From Monoraphidium neglectum (taxonomy: Eukaryota > Chlorophyta > Chlorophyceae > Sphaeropleales > Selenastraceae), in NCBI RefSeq assembly GCF_000611645.1, contig NW_014013388.1:2729-21867 (forward strand): a stretch of DNA of 19,139 bases. The letters run 5' to 3'. Of this stretch, positions 1 through 10,901 are shown piece by piece (position 1 is the first letter of the stretch; each line of letters opens with the position of its first letter). Made by a program: the position numbers and the translations under genes. The notes below the pieces were generated by a model that did no database searches, was not told the origin of the DNA, and worked only from the letters and a program-made list of their open reading frames with translations.

Positions 1-560
1 CCGCCCGAGGGTGCGACGCGCGCTTACACAGCAGGGGGCGTGGCGGGGCCCGCGGGCCGCTGGCCGAGCGAAGCTGCCCCGCCCCAAGCGGGCTGCGGGC
101 AGGCCGGGCCAGAAAGTGGCGATTCATGGTACCGTTCCGACCCCGCGGGCGTCCCAGCAGCAACAGGAACGCTCTTGGATACCTGTTCAAACTGCAACAA
201 CGAACGGAAAATACTACAAGAGAAATCACCGAAGTCGCAAGCATGCAGCGAGGCGCACGTCGTGACCGTGATTTAGGTAATGCTAAGGTTTCAGTAATGC
301 TGTGTCACAAGGGTCCAAGCCCTTCGCACTGCAAGGACTGTATGCACATAAGGTCACATTGGCTGGCAAGCGCGCAACAGCGCGGAAATGGGAAGGTCGC
401 AGGCGCGCAGCGCCTGCATGCCAGCTTTGCTTGGCTGCTGCAGTGTGGCACAACCTTGCTGGCGTGCAAGGTCCTGGTACTGTAGCATACTTCATGCATG
501 TGTAGTGCTATCACGAAACATGATATGGGGCCACCGTACTAACTTAGCATAGACCAAGGG

Positions 561-566
561 TATAAA
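561..566 (+). promoter_or_regulatory. TATA-box-like sequence
   Basis: A TATAAA hexamer is followed by a G-run and then GC-rich sequence, which resembles a core promoter on the plus strand. No recognisable coding region or small RNA follows within the next kilobase, so it is only a sequence match. Confidence 0.2.
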
Positions 567-1484
567 GGGGGCGCAAACGTGCAGGTGTGCACGCCAGGGC
601 AGAGGGTTGCAACGCAGCCTGGAAGTCTGCTGCAGCAGTGGCAGGATGCTGCCTCGACCCTTAGGGCAGCCGTTTGCACCTGCCACGCCATAATATGCCT
701 CTCAGTCTGTGTGCTGTTTTGGAAGGTGCTGTTGAAGGGTGGCTGCTATCATAATGTGCATGCAGCTGCTTGGTGTAGAGCAGCGAAGGATGCACGGCGG
801 ACGCGCCCAAGCACATCGAGATGAGTTGGAGCTCATGGTTTGCTGCATGGGGACATGACTGTTCACCGCTGCCAGACCACCTGGCATCAATGAGCGCAGA
901 TGACATTCCACTTATGACGACCCTCCTGGTGCAGCCATCCCTGCCAGCTTCCATGCACACACGTCTGGGGCACTTGAGGTTCAGGACAGCAGGTACGGGC
1001 AGCAATGGTGCGCTGCAAATCAGGTGCGGGGACTGCTGGTGCGCCTGCAATCGCACATGCACGCACGCGCTGGCTTGACGTTGTCTGCCAGGCATCGGGC
1101 TGACACGGTTGTCCCAAGCGGCGGTATTGGGTGCGCGCGGGTCCAGAAATCAGTGATGAAATGCCTCATTTGGGGTTGTGCTCGTATCCCGGAACACATA
1201 TTATGCACTGCACAGACTCTCTGGATGTACACAAAGAGATTGCCACCACGTCAAATCGCACGCCTGCGCCGTTCGAAAGTGGGTTGACAGCTGCTGAGCT
1301 GCCCTCCATATTCCCAAGGATTGAGAGTGGCGCAACTGCACCACCACGTGTGGCATGGACAACCCCTTCAAAAACGCGTGAGTACAACCTTGAGCCCTCG
1401 ACAGTACCCTGTGCACCACAAACCCGACGTTCTCACACACGGCAGGAAATTGAGACATGACCATGATATCGACCTTGCCTTGAC

Positions 1485-1504
1485 TTCTCACATGATCTCA
1501 CATG
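1485..1504. repeat. Tandem 10-mer TCTCACATGA x2
   Basis: The decamer TCTCACATGA occurs twice head to tail, about 60 bases beyond the GPN2 stop codon on that gene's 3' side. It may be a minor replication-slippage product; no function is evident. Confidence 0.6.
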
Positions 1505-1546
1505 ATTGAGTAGCAGCACTGACATCTCGCGATTTTCATGTTGGTT

Positions 1547-1551
1547 TTACA
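1547..1551 (-). terminator. TGTAA poly(A) signal of GPN2
   Basis: TGTAA, the usual chlorophyte poly(A) signal, lies on the minus strand 13 bases past the TAA stop of GPN2. If it is used, the 3' UTR would be only about 30-40 bases. That is short for this group, so either the signal is fortuitous or the last exon ends elsewhere. Confidence 0.45.
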
Positions 1552-1564
1552 GCATGTGAACAGC

Positions 1565-1832
1565 TTACGTGCCTTCCCCACCGTCACAAGCTTGCAGCTG
1601 TTCCCGCAGCTGCCCTGCCCCAGCCCGCACTGCGCCTCCTGCCGCCGCCGAGCCTCCTGCCGCCGCCGGGCTCTCAAGCACCACACACGCAGACTGCTGC
1701 TGCCCCGCAGGCAGGTGGCCCTGCCCGCCCTTGCTGCATCCGGTCACTTGTCCGATGGTCCCGCTTGACCCCGGGCGTTCAGTGTCGTCCGCCTGTGACT
1801 CGCTGTGCCCCTGTGCATGCAGGTCATGATGC

Positions 1833-1887
<55 letters not shown>

Positions 1888-4800
1888 GCTCAACAACGAC
1901 CAGCCCTTGCCCCCGCCCACCCTCCTCTGCCACTGGCGCTGCGCCCTCCGGCAGGAGCGCGCCTGCCCGCTGCCCCTCCTCCCCGCCACGGCGCGCCGGC
2001 GCGTCGATGTACTTCTCTTGCATCGCCCTCGCCAGCTCGTCGTCCTCCGCCCTGCAGGAGCCAGCGAGCCACCGCGCGCCTCAGCGCCTGACCGCCATCA
2101 GAGCCATAATGGGCAGCGACGGCCCCGACCTCAACGCGACCTGGGCTCGCCCGCGCCCTCGGTGCCCTGCAGCCCACCCCACACAACCCCTCTGAAATCC
2201 CTGGTGGATTGTGGTCCCAACGAGACAGCAGCTCGCACCCAAGGTCGAATTGTGCCAAACCTGTGCGCTGCGCCATAGAGGAGCTCTGGCGGGAGACCCA
2301 GCTGTGGGTTTGCCAGTGACGCGTAGAGAGCGCCGTTGGCCTTGTCCACTTGCTGCAGCACCGCCTGGAGGGATGCCTTGTCCTGAGAAAGACGAGGAAA
2401 ATTAAAGGCGCAATTAACAGGGATCACATGTTGGATCAGAGGGTCTGGGAGGGCGGGGTTGATCACAAGTGAGGAGGTTGAATGCCTGAAAAACCAAACG
2501 ACATGCCAGGTGGCACGTGTGGCAACTCGCGAAGTAGAGTGGGTGTCAATCACGCTTCCATGCGGGCCGGACGCAGTCAACCCCATGGAAGTGTGAGTGC
2601 ATACACCACAATTTCACACCTCAATGGCGAGTGGTAGGAAGCTGACCAGCCCAAAGTCCTGCACCAGCTCACACAGCTCACGGCTCAGCTTCCTGGTGGG
2701 TTGCGGTATGGTGAAACAACTCCCTGATGATGGAATGAAACAAAAGAGCCTTGCCTCATGCATGCCAGAGGCTGAGCACAAACGGAGGTGCATACGAGGC
2801 CACATGCGGCCCATGCCCCCCCCCCCCTCACAAAGACTGCCGCCACTGTCGCAGCGAGATGCATGCATATTGAGGCACTCAGCGCACCTGTGCTTGGCGC
2901 CGAAGCGGTCGTTGCCCATGCCGCGTACCAGGTATGACAGGTCCTGCACCTCTGTGTAAAAGTCTAGCGAAAAGTCTGTGAAATTGGGGCAAGTGGGGAT
3001 GGGGGTAATCGCGTTGGGTGCCAAGAGGGACCCAGCCAACAGGGCCATTCGTGTTATCAGGGGAACAGGTGGGGCGGGGGAAGCTGCGGGTTGGGGCCGG
3101 GGAAGCTGGGGCTTGGGGTGAAAAAAGGCAGGGGACGTGCAACAGCTGGTGATGGGGGAGGGCCGGCATGCTGCGCCTGGCGCTCCTGCATTGGATGGCA
3201 GGCGCCTCTCCAAGAAGACACCCCCCGCCTTGGCGCCTACTGCTGCGGCAGCACAGGCACCGCTGCTCGGCACGCCTTGCATGCGAAGCGCACAGTCGCA
3301 GAGCAAAGGCGGGCCGGCGACGCACCCAGCCTTCCATACTGGCGGATGAGGTCGACCTTGGAGAGCACGTTGACGTGGGGCAGCTCAAGGTGCAGCATCG
3401 CACTCAGCGACAGCAGCAGCGCGGCGATGTACCTGGCGGCGGGGTCGGTTGGGGGTTGGCGGCAGGCATGCGGATGTGAGGCTTGACACGTGGACCGAGA
3501 CGCGTCTCAACGCAAGGAAAGCGCGACAGAGGCGTGCGGCGCTTCGGCGGGGCCGGATGCACCGCTGGTGGTGGCGGCAGCACCCGAAAGTCGACGGCGC
3601 AGTGTGCGAGGAGACAGGACGACCCGATGCTACGCGGCGACCCCACGTGAGTGCAGCGGGGCGCCAGCAGCCCATGCATGGGGCAGGCAAGGCGCCGTAA
3701 GTGGGGCAGGGAGCCGGGGACGCCATGCGCCCACTTTGAGGGCTCAGTGCAGAGGTGGGCGTCCACGAGATGCACCGCAGCCAGCCGGTAGCCCCGCTGC
3801 TTGGAGAGCAGGTCTAGGACGCGCCGCAGGCTGCCGTGCTGCGTGAAGAGCTCCACCTGGGGGTTGAATGCATATCGCGCAGATAGGTGACGGCTCACTG
3901 AGGCTGGTATCCCAACGACTGGCACCGGTTGGGGGAAGCGATGGAGACAAGCACGCCTGCGCGGCCTCCTTGTCGCGCCGCCGTAAATGACAAGCGGCAA
4001 GGGACACGCAAGCATTTCTGGGCACATGCAAGATTCTTTCACAAAGCTGAGGGGTTCTCCGGCAGGGCGGCCCACCGCTCTTGACAGCTGCAGCAGGTAC
4101 GGCTGCAATAAAGCTGCATCCTTTAGCCTGCACCCATACCTCCTTTCGGTCGCCTACGTCGATGCTGTTCATCAGACTAAGCACGCACATGCACACACGG
4201 CCACACACACGCATGCGACCAAATGCACATGCGCACAAAAGCACACTCCTCTACAGACACACGCACATATGGCAGTCCACATGGGTGCTGCGTGTTCAAA
4301 AACGCGCGAAGGCGAGCGCGAGCGCGAGCAAATGCGCTCATCCACACCCACCTGGCCAGGGCAGTCGATTACAATGTAGGCTCCGGCTTCCTCGTACGGC
4401 TGCAGCTTCTCCAGCAGCCAGTCAACATTTTTCTCCAGGTACTCGATGCAGTACACGAGGCCTGGTGGGATTGCAGCATGGGCCAGCTGCCATCTGTTGC
4501 TTGCGCACACCGGGCGGTGAGGTTCGCGCCATGGAGCGGATGACGGGCCAGCCGCTCGCGTTCGGTAACTGCAAGCGGACGGGCCGGTTTGAAGTATAGG
4601 AACAGAAGTCCTGCCAGCAGCCGTCTCGTGTTCGAGGTATGACCCCTGCACCGGCCTGTTGCATGCGCTTCGACGTTTCTTGACCGCTGCCGCGACGAAG
4701 AGCCCCAAACCAACCCAGGCGCTCAGTCACACCTCCGTTTGGCCCTAGGCCAAGCTCCGCCATGACCTGCTCCAGGCAAACTAGGTCACACACATCAATA

Positions 4801-4949
4801 TCAGGCTCGTAGGGCAGCACATCATTCGCAGGGTCCAGGTTGAGCAGCACGACATGGCGTCGCGCCGCGCGCAAGTACTGCTGCACGCCGTTACAAAACG
4901 TGGTCTTGCCGCTGCCCGGCGGCCCAATCAATAACTGCCCAAACGGCAT
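1565..4949 (-). CDS. GPN2: GPN-loop GTPase 2 (8 exons)
   Basis: Exons on the minus strand are 4949-4733, 4461-4352, 3856-3735, 3432-3326, 2975-2888, 2692-2620, 2382-2261 and 2051-1565. All introns are GT-AG, phases match at every junction, and the product is 441 residues. Visible motifs are MPFGQ at the start, P-loop GPPGSGKT (9-16), the GPN loop (69-71) in GLGPNGG, switch II DCPGQ (105-109), VHLVD (137-141), the G4-like SKVD (174-177), LDFYTEV (189-195), VDKANG (251-256) and QEKY (291-294). These identify GPN2 rather than GPN1 or GPN3. Known family role: a cytosolic dimeric GTPase that helps assemble and import RNA polymerases. Family members are about 300 residues; here about 145 more follow QEKY, including 17 Gln (336-352) and a Gly/Ala/Gln-rich tail. 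I chose the Met at 4949 because it begins the conserved MPFGQ; an in-frame Met lies 17 codons upstream. An undetected intron in the last exon could shorten the tail. Confidence 0.95.
1634..1668. repeat. 18-bp tandem duplication in GPN2 tail
   Basis: A 17-base GC-rich unit (1634-1650) recurs at 1652-1668, an 18-base period. It lies in the last GPN2 exon and would encode two copies of an Ala/Gly-rich hexapeptide, as expected from slippage in a weakly constrained tail. Confidence 0.8.
1835..1882 (-). repeat. (CAG)16 polyglutamine tract in GPN2
   Basis: Sixteen CTG units on the plus strand read as CAG codons of GPN2. With an adjoining CAA they give 17 Gln. The tract is nearly uninterrupted, so its length is likely variable between strains. 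Confidence 0.95.
2816..2827. repeat. Poly(C) run in GPN2 intron 5
   Basis: Twelve consecutive C (G on the transcribed sense strand) lie in the intron between exons 5 and 6 of GPN2. Confidence 0.9.
4181..4270. repeat. Degenerate (CA)n microsatellite
   Basis: An imperfect CA-rich stretch with CACACA, GCACAT and CACACG units lies inside GPN2 intron 2 (3857-4351). On the GPN2 sense strand it is (TG)n. It is simple sequence only. Confidence 0.8.
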
Positions 4950-5071
4950 GTTGCTGTGCGCTGGAGAGCTGCTCTCGGTGCCGGGTGGGACGCCGTCCAC
5001 AGATCACGTAAAATTGCAAGGATCGCAGTTTGAGAGTGAGAAAAAACGAAGAATTGTCTTCTTACATTGCA

Positions 5072-5085
5072 GTACTGTACAGTAC
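5072..5085. promoter_or_regulatory. 14-bp perfect palindrome with three GTAC
   Basis: GTACTGTACAGTAC is its own reverse complement and holds three GTAC cores. It lies about 123 bases upstream of the GPN2 start codon. GTAC is the known core bound by SBP-domain factors such as Chlamydomonas CRR1. That this copy is bound is inference. Confidence 0.4.
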
Positions 5086-5320
5086 CGAACCCAGTTGTGC
5101 AGGTGTTGCGGCACTCGTCACTGCAAGAGTGACGTGGCCGGCGTTGTGTTGCAGCTTGCATCGTTGCGTGCATGCACCTGAGCTGAGAGCTCCCCTTGCC
5201 TGCAAGGTCTTGGTTCGGAATAGAAGTATACCTCAACTACCTTGGAGTCGTAGTCGGCCGTCACTGTAACACCATGAGCGGTGCGTGGCACGCAGCTAGC
5301 AGCAGAGGAGCTAAAAGCGA

Positions 5321-5340
5321 GTGGGGTATGCCTGCCCCAC
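5321..5340. other. Short inverted repeat GTGGGG...CCCCAC
   Basis: A 6-bp GC-rich stem with an 8-base loop lies in the divergent intergenic region. It has no T-tract or other sign of a terminator; its role is unknown. Confidence 0.35.
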
Positions 5341-6173
5341 CCGTTCCACCAGGATTTGTATGACGAATCACCCTTTTGAAGGTTTGGCAACAGTGTGTGC
5401 CACCACAATCACATCCGATCGACCACATGGCGGCGATGACAAAGCTCGAAAAGCAGCATCGCAGCCACACCCTGTGCCACACCCGTGCCGTCACAGCCAG
5501 GTGGTCACAGCATGGCCCTGCGTCAACCCAGGCGTCAAGCGCCTTCCAGAGGGAAACCCCCCATCTCATGAGCCTTGACCATGAAGCCACAACAAAAGGC
5601 AAGCTAGCACGATCCCATGCGTTTCATTGATGATGGTGTTTGCTCCATGCACTGCCAAGACATCAACAACGTAACGGATTAATAATGCAGTGTCGATGCA
5701 GCCAACGCCTGCTTTACTGCACGCAAAACTGCTCTGCCAGGGATTTTGAAACATTCATAAGAACACATGCCCGCGAAGAATGCCCAAAGGCCATGTTGCG
5801 TCGGTCCACATACACCGAGTCAAACCCGGGGCAACGGCTGCTGCAGGTGACGCCGCCGCAAGCAGGGTGTCACCTACATGCGTCCACCCCATTTTGGCAA
5901 GTGGAATTATTTTATGTTGAAGGAGACACGAGGGCGTGATGGGGCGGGCCAGGTCGCCCAGTCACCCTTCGCTTGAATGATCAAATAAACACGAGGCAAC
6001 AAGGTTGGACGCACAGCCGCTCGTGCCCCATTCCCTCAGTTAGATGAAATCTCTTGCTCTTTTTGTATTTGTTGTTGAGGCGGCAAGCAAGCAGTACTGG
6101 CCGCATTGCCCACAGATCGCGCATCACACAGCTACTGGTCGGGTCGTGCGGTGTTTAACTTATTTGGTACGGA

Positions 6174-7951
6174 ATGTATGCCGGGCAGCTGCGGGACACG
6201 CCGCCCAGCTACGCGTGCGACCCGGAGTTCCTGTGTCTGCACTATAAGGCGCGCAGGGGCAGCACTGGGATGGAATCAAAGTCGGTTGCTTCGTGGACTT
6301 AGGCATGACCGCATGCTGGCTGCTTTGCGTCCCTCGCAGTCGGCGCTTGGGGCCACCCGCCACATGCTGCGCTGTGGGGTGCCCCATGCAAGCCATTTGA
6401 GCCTCTGCCCTACCCCCCTCCCCTTGCTGGGCCTTGGTCTCCTACGCCTGTTTCCCGCTCTTCACAGGTCGACCCGTGCCCAAAACAATTTGCCCATGAC
6501 TGGGCTGCATGCCCATGCGGTCACCAGGGCGAGCGCGCGGCGCGCAGAGACCTGCGGTCGGTGCCTTACCGATCCATAGCGTGCCCCTACGCTAAGAAGA
6601 AGCTGCCCTGCCCTGACGGCGACCAGGTGAGTCGTCCGTCACGGAGCCAATGCCCCTCGTAACCGCCATGGCGGCATGGTAGGCGCTGTCGCAGGTCCAC
6701 AGGTTTCAAAGCCTAAGTGAGGTTGCTGCATGCCGCACCCGGGCGGCCGACGCCCCCCTGCGACCACCACACAGCTGGCCGTCGTGGCCCCACGACCACC
6801 GCCCTCCTCACCCGACCCTGCCACAACCCGCAGTGCCTGAATGCTCACAACCTTTTTGAGTACTGGCTGCACCCAGAGCGGTGGGTCGCCTTCATTCTGA
6901 GGACCAGGGTTTGAGGCAGTCTTGCCACACACATCGCGGTCCGCTGCTGCTTTGCCGCGCCTGCCATCAGCTGGCCTCCCTGCATCACCGCAGCAGTCTG
7001 CCATGCCGCACCACACGGCCTCAACAGCCTCTTCTACGCCACCCCTGCAGCTTCCGGACCGAGATTTGCCAGTATGGCCCAAGCTGCACGCGTCCGGTCT
7101 GCTTCTTCGCCCACCACGGCGGCGAGCTGCGGCCGCTGCCCCCCGACCTTCCGCCCGCCGAGCTCTGCTGGAGCACCGGTGCATCCCTCAAACTTGGAGC
7201 AAAGCGGGCCGCTGCGGCGCGGAGCGCCGCCCTCATGATGGCAGGCGGCGGCGGCGGCGGGGGTCTGGTCGGCGGCGGCATGGCGCATGCATATGGGCCC
7301 GTGCAGGGCGGCGGTGGCGGCGGCAGCTCGGGTGCGCAAACGTTCCTTACTTACGGGGGCATGCCAGGCGGCGGGCGCCAGCCAGGGGGCGTGCCTCAGG
7401 GGTACGGGGCCGGCGTCATGTTGGTCGCCCCTGGCGGCGGCCCCGCGCCCGGCAGCGGCGGCGGAGGAGGGATGGGCCTTGCGTACGTTCAGGGAACCCC
7501 TGGCGGCGGCGGCGGGGCGGGCGGCGGCGGCTCCGCGCAGATGATGATGGTTCAAGCGCTGCCTCCAGGCGCGACTGGCGGTGGCCTGGCAGGCGTCCAG
7601 GCGCAGGCGGGCCTGGGGCTGCAGGGCGGCTTGGTGGGACATGGGGGTATGCTTATGCTGTCGGACCCATCTGGCGCTTATGGCGGCGGCGGCGGCGGCG
7701 CGCCATATGGTTACACGGCGTGGTCAGGCGGCGGCATGCAAGTGGCCGGGGGCGGCGGCGTCATGTTGGTGCAGCAGCATCACCAGCACCAGCAGCAGCA
7801 CAGCGGTGACATCGCTCAGCAGCAGCAACACCACCACCACAACCAGCAACAGCAGCACCAGCACCAGCAGCAGCAGCAGCACCTGCAACATCAGCAACAC
7901 CAGCAACACTACCACCACCAGCAGAACCAGCACCAGCAGCCGCAGCACCAA

Positions 7952-7991
<40 letters not shown>

Positions 7992-8380
7992 CGCTCGCCC
8001 GGATGGGCAGCGGCGGCCAGCAGCCGCGCCTGCCGCCGTCCGGCACAGCCGCCGCCGCCGCTCGGCAGCAGGCCCAGGAGCAGGCGTCAGAGCTGCTGCA
8101 GCAGCAGATCCAGGAGCTGCAGCAGCAGGCGGCGTCGCTCTCGCTGTCACTTTCTTCCAAGTCAACCTCGCCCTCCCTCACGCGCCAGCGCTCCCTGCCC
8201 AGCGCGCTCGGCGGCGGCGGCGGAGGTGGGGGTGGCGGAGAGTCGCAGGCCGCGGTCGCTGCCGCCGCGGCGGCCGTGGCGGCGACGGAGCAAGACGCGT
8301 TCTTGACAGCCCTCATGCAGCAGTCCTTGTCGCTCGGCGCCCAGGGCGCGGCGGAGCCGGTCGCCACATCCGAGGGCTGA
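6174..8380 (+). CDS. RR-type tandem CCCH zinc-finger protein (4 exons)
   Basis: Exons are 6174-6248, 6468-6626, 6834-6880 and 7051-8380, giving 536 residues with phases agreeing at each junction. Intron 1 is GC-AG; the others are GT-AG. First finger-like region: C29-X10-C40-X3-H44 with HDW, followed by the Arg-rich GERAARRDLR. Then C64-X8-C73-X5-C79-X3-H83, the linker FEYWLHPERFRTEIC, and C100-X5-C106-X4-C111-X3-H115 with CFFAHHGGELRPLP. This order matches plant/algal RR-TZF proteins, known as RNA-binding regulators of mRNA turnover, stress and hormone responses, often in cytoplasmic granules. The tail is Gly-rich (about 158-330), Gln/His-rich (334-408), has a Gln-rich helix (431-463) and RQRSLP (472-477), a possible phosphosite. 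The start at 6174 is the only Met after an in-frame stop at 6156, but an upstream exon using another acceptor is possible. The usual ankyrin repeats of some plant members are absent. Confidence 0.92.
6249..6467 (+). other. GC-AG intron 1 of CCCH gene
   Basis: The exon ends CTATAAG and the next bases are GCGCGC, so the donor is GC. The acceptor is CTCTTCACAG. Splicing here joins HYK to VDPC, recreating the conserved K-V-x-P-C entry of the first CCCH motif in phase 0. No GT nearby gives this join. Confidence 0.75.
7958..7990 (+). repeat. (CAG)11 tract in CCCH gene
   Basis: Eleven uninterrupted CAG codons form the end of a longer Gln/His-rich stretch (about 7770-7990) made of CAG, CAC and CAA codons. 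Confidence 0.95.
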
Positions 8381-10901
8381 CACCCAGGCGTGGGGGCTCC
8401 CAGCCGACCCCCGGCCTCCTTGGCTGGGCAGCTGCTTGCCCCTGAAGTGTCCTGTCGGGGTGTGCGGTCAGGGCTGCTTTGCCCAATGATGTTTGCGATG
8501 ATGACAGGCCGGCCTCGAGCTCGCCATGTTTTTTGGGGGTGCAAATGCACAGGCTCAGTTACGAGCTTGCTATTCATGGGCTGGCCTTGCGCGCAAAATG
8601 TCCCCTTGCGCGTGACCACACCCGCTGAGAAGTTCCTTGAAGCAGCCACAGGCTGCGGCAGGCACAGGGCCGCGCCTCGTTAGGCTCTTAGGAAGGTGCT
8701 TCCAGGGGGCCCGCCCCTCGCCGCTCGTGCGCATCGACGGCAGCCATGGCGTCGGGGTGGAAGCGCTCCTCTCTTTGCTGCTTACTCTCCTGAGGCGCGC
8801 GCCATGCGCACAGCCCATTGTGGGCGGCCCGGGCTCTTTGAACCGCTCAGCCCTTCGCCGCTTGGGTTTCCTTCGGCCGCTGCGCCCCTTTGCCCTGCCC
8901 TGCCTCCTGGCTTCGGGCTGGTTATTTCAGTGTGCATTGCGACGCATTACTGTGAGTTGCGGTCCATTTTACTGGACACGTCCTCTCCCTACCATGATCG
9001 TATGCATTTGCAGGGCACGCCTGCGGAATTTCCCCAGGCCGCCGCTGCTGTGGCGAATTGTCAATCCCCCATGCGTGCGGCTGACCGACAAAACTCCAAC
9101 CCCCACTCGCTGCATGAATTGGGAGACAGCCTTTGCAGGCATTCGCGTGGCGCCACTATCCTGACGCCCGCGTCGCGCCCGTGGTCAAACCTGCTCGTGT
9201 GGTCATCCATGCGATCGCAGGGCCGGAGCGTTGCTGCGGCCGCCAGCGCAGCATCGGCGGCGTAAGCACTATCGGCCCCCCTTCCCTCTGTGAGGGCCAG
9301 TGCACGGCTGGCGCTCTCTCTCTATTCAAACTTGATATCCTATCCCTCCGCTTTTTCTCTTGAACCCGTGCCCTGCTCCTCTCCTCTGTGTCTTTTGTGC
9401 CTGCGTGTTTGCCACTGCTCCACTAGGCGCACGCCTCTGGCCGCGTCCAGCCAGCAGTGATGTGAGGAGGTGGCCCCCGCGCCGCGCCACTCACAGCTTC
9501 GCCCTTTGGCGCCGCCCGCGTGCGGACGTCGGCGACCCTTGTGCGGCTGGCGGTTGCCGCTTCGCGCGCTGCGCAGCCGCGGCTGGGTCAAACCTTAAGC
9601 CTTGTCACGCGAGACTGCCTTTTCGCTACTGGGCCCGCTCTGCCCGGCTTTTCGTTTCGGGGCTGCGGCGCCGCACAGCGAATGCGGATGCCGGGCCCCC
9701 TGTGTGGGTTTGCGGTCTGGGCTTGGGCCCTTCTGCCTCTAACATGGGCTCTCTGAGGTTTTCGTACGCCACAACTCTGCCTGGGGACTCGTCATGACCC
9801 ATGCACTGCCTCGAAACCCCAAACCCCGGACGCTGCAGGAGAAAAGGCGCGCCGTGCCTGCGGCCGCGGGAATCCCAGGCGGGCTTGGGGGACAGGAGCC
9901 AGCCGCCCGACCGATCGTGATGCTTGTGATGCTCGATGCACAGCCGGCCGACGCAGCTAACCCTGGGCCCCCGCTGGAATGGGCTCGCAGCGCCTGCGGC
10001 GCTGGTCTGGTGCCTCGAGGGGGCCTGGGGCATCGTTGCACCCTCTGACGGCGACTTGTCTTGAAGCGGCTGGCACGAATGGCCGCGCGCATTCCCCCCG
10101 CCTGGCGAGGGGCTTTGGACTGTCCACACCTCTTTGCTGCTTGCCTGTCCGCTCGGCTCCCCATGGCAGCCCAAAACGGACTTGATGTGCTGTCCTTCGG
10201 ATGTCTCCGAGGATTGCTGCACACGACACCTCATTTAGTCTATCCCAATTTCGCGCGCCCATGGGCGGCGCACCAAACCCGGGCGGGCGCACGGGCATGG
10301 CATTGCGTATCAACCTAGGAAACCACAGGGGAACTGGGCGAGCGCGTTGTGACAGCTTTTGTCGGGGGCGCCAGCACAGGGTGCCTTGGCAGGAAGCGGG
10401 GGTGCACCCCCGCGCGGGCCGTTCTTTGGGCCCCGCCTAGATTGCGGAGTCCGTCCTCTCTGCTCCTCCGTCTCAGTGACTTGTGCTGGCCTCATCCGCT
10501 GCTCTTGCTTGCTGTGCGCACGGAGCGAGTCTTTCTTTGCACGGTGCCGCTGACTTTCTTGATTGCAGGCCGCCTGCTGCGGCTGCCTCCTGCCGCAGCT
10601 GCCTCCTGCCTGCTGTCCGTGCCTCTTGCAAAGGGCATCAGGGCAATCAATTATAGACGCGCGCAAGTGGGTTTGCATGCCCCCCTCCCTGATGTGCAGT
10701 TGGTGGTGGATTCGTCCGCACGCAGGTGGATATGCGGTGGCCGGTCCGAGCTGCATGCTGCAGGGGTGGGCAATTTTTCTCGATTCTCTTATCATATAAG
10801 TCTGCTGTTTCCCAAAATGCTACGTGACGCCCCTGTAGCTTGCTCGTGAACTGGCTGCTGCCCTGCCCCTGTGCTGTTGTGAGCTTGGGGGTTTGCCTTG
10901 C

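Larger units (their letters stand above)
1..1564. other. 3' flank of GPN2, no supported gene
   Basis: I see no gene here. The first 120 bases are very GC-rich and the rest is more mixed. Open frames on both strands are short, have no recognisable domain, and do not join into a longer phase-consistent message. The stretch holds a TATA-like site, a short tandem repeat and, at its right edge, the likely poly(A) signal of the minus-strand GPN2 gene. An exon of a gene lying mostly to the left cannot be excluded in the GC-rich first 120 bases. Confidence 0.6.
4950..6173. other. Divergent upstream region GPN2 / CCCH gene
   Basis: These 1.2 kb lie between the start codons of two genes transcribed away from each other and must hold both promoters and 5' UTRs. 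No supported coding region is present: the frames across it are short and without recognisable motifs. AT-richer patches occur near 5900-6070, toward the zinc-finger gene. A palindrome and a hairpin within it are listed separately. 5' UTR introns are possible but cannot be placed. Confidence 0.6.

Noticed and set aside
561..700. Possible snRNA or Pol III gene after the TATA-like site
   Set aside because: The sequence downstream does not match U6 or other small RNAs I can recognise, and no T-run terminator was evident.
2614..3306. A 230-codon minus-strand frame within GPN2
   Set aside because: It reads straight through introns of GPN2. Only its parts at 2888-2975 and 2620-2692 match the family, and these are already exons.
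5321..5340. Hairpin as transcription terminator
   Set aside because: The genome is eukaryotic, no T-tract follows, and the site lies upstream of both flanking genes.
9626..10234. A 202-codon minus-strand frame in the gene-poor stretch
   Set aside because: Its composition is irregular with many Pro, Gly, Cys and His, and it has no recognisable motif or splice partners. Open frames of this size arise by chance at high GC.
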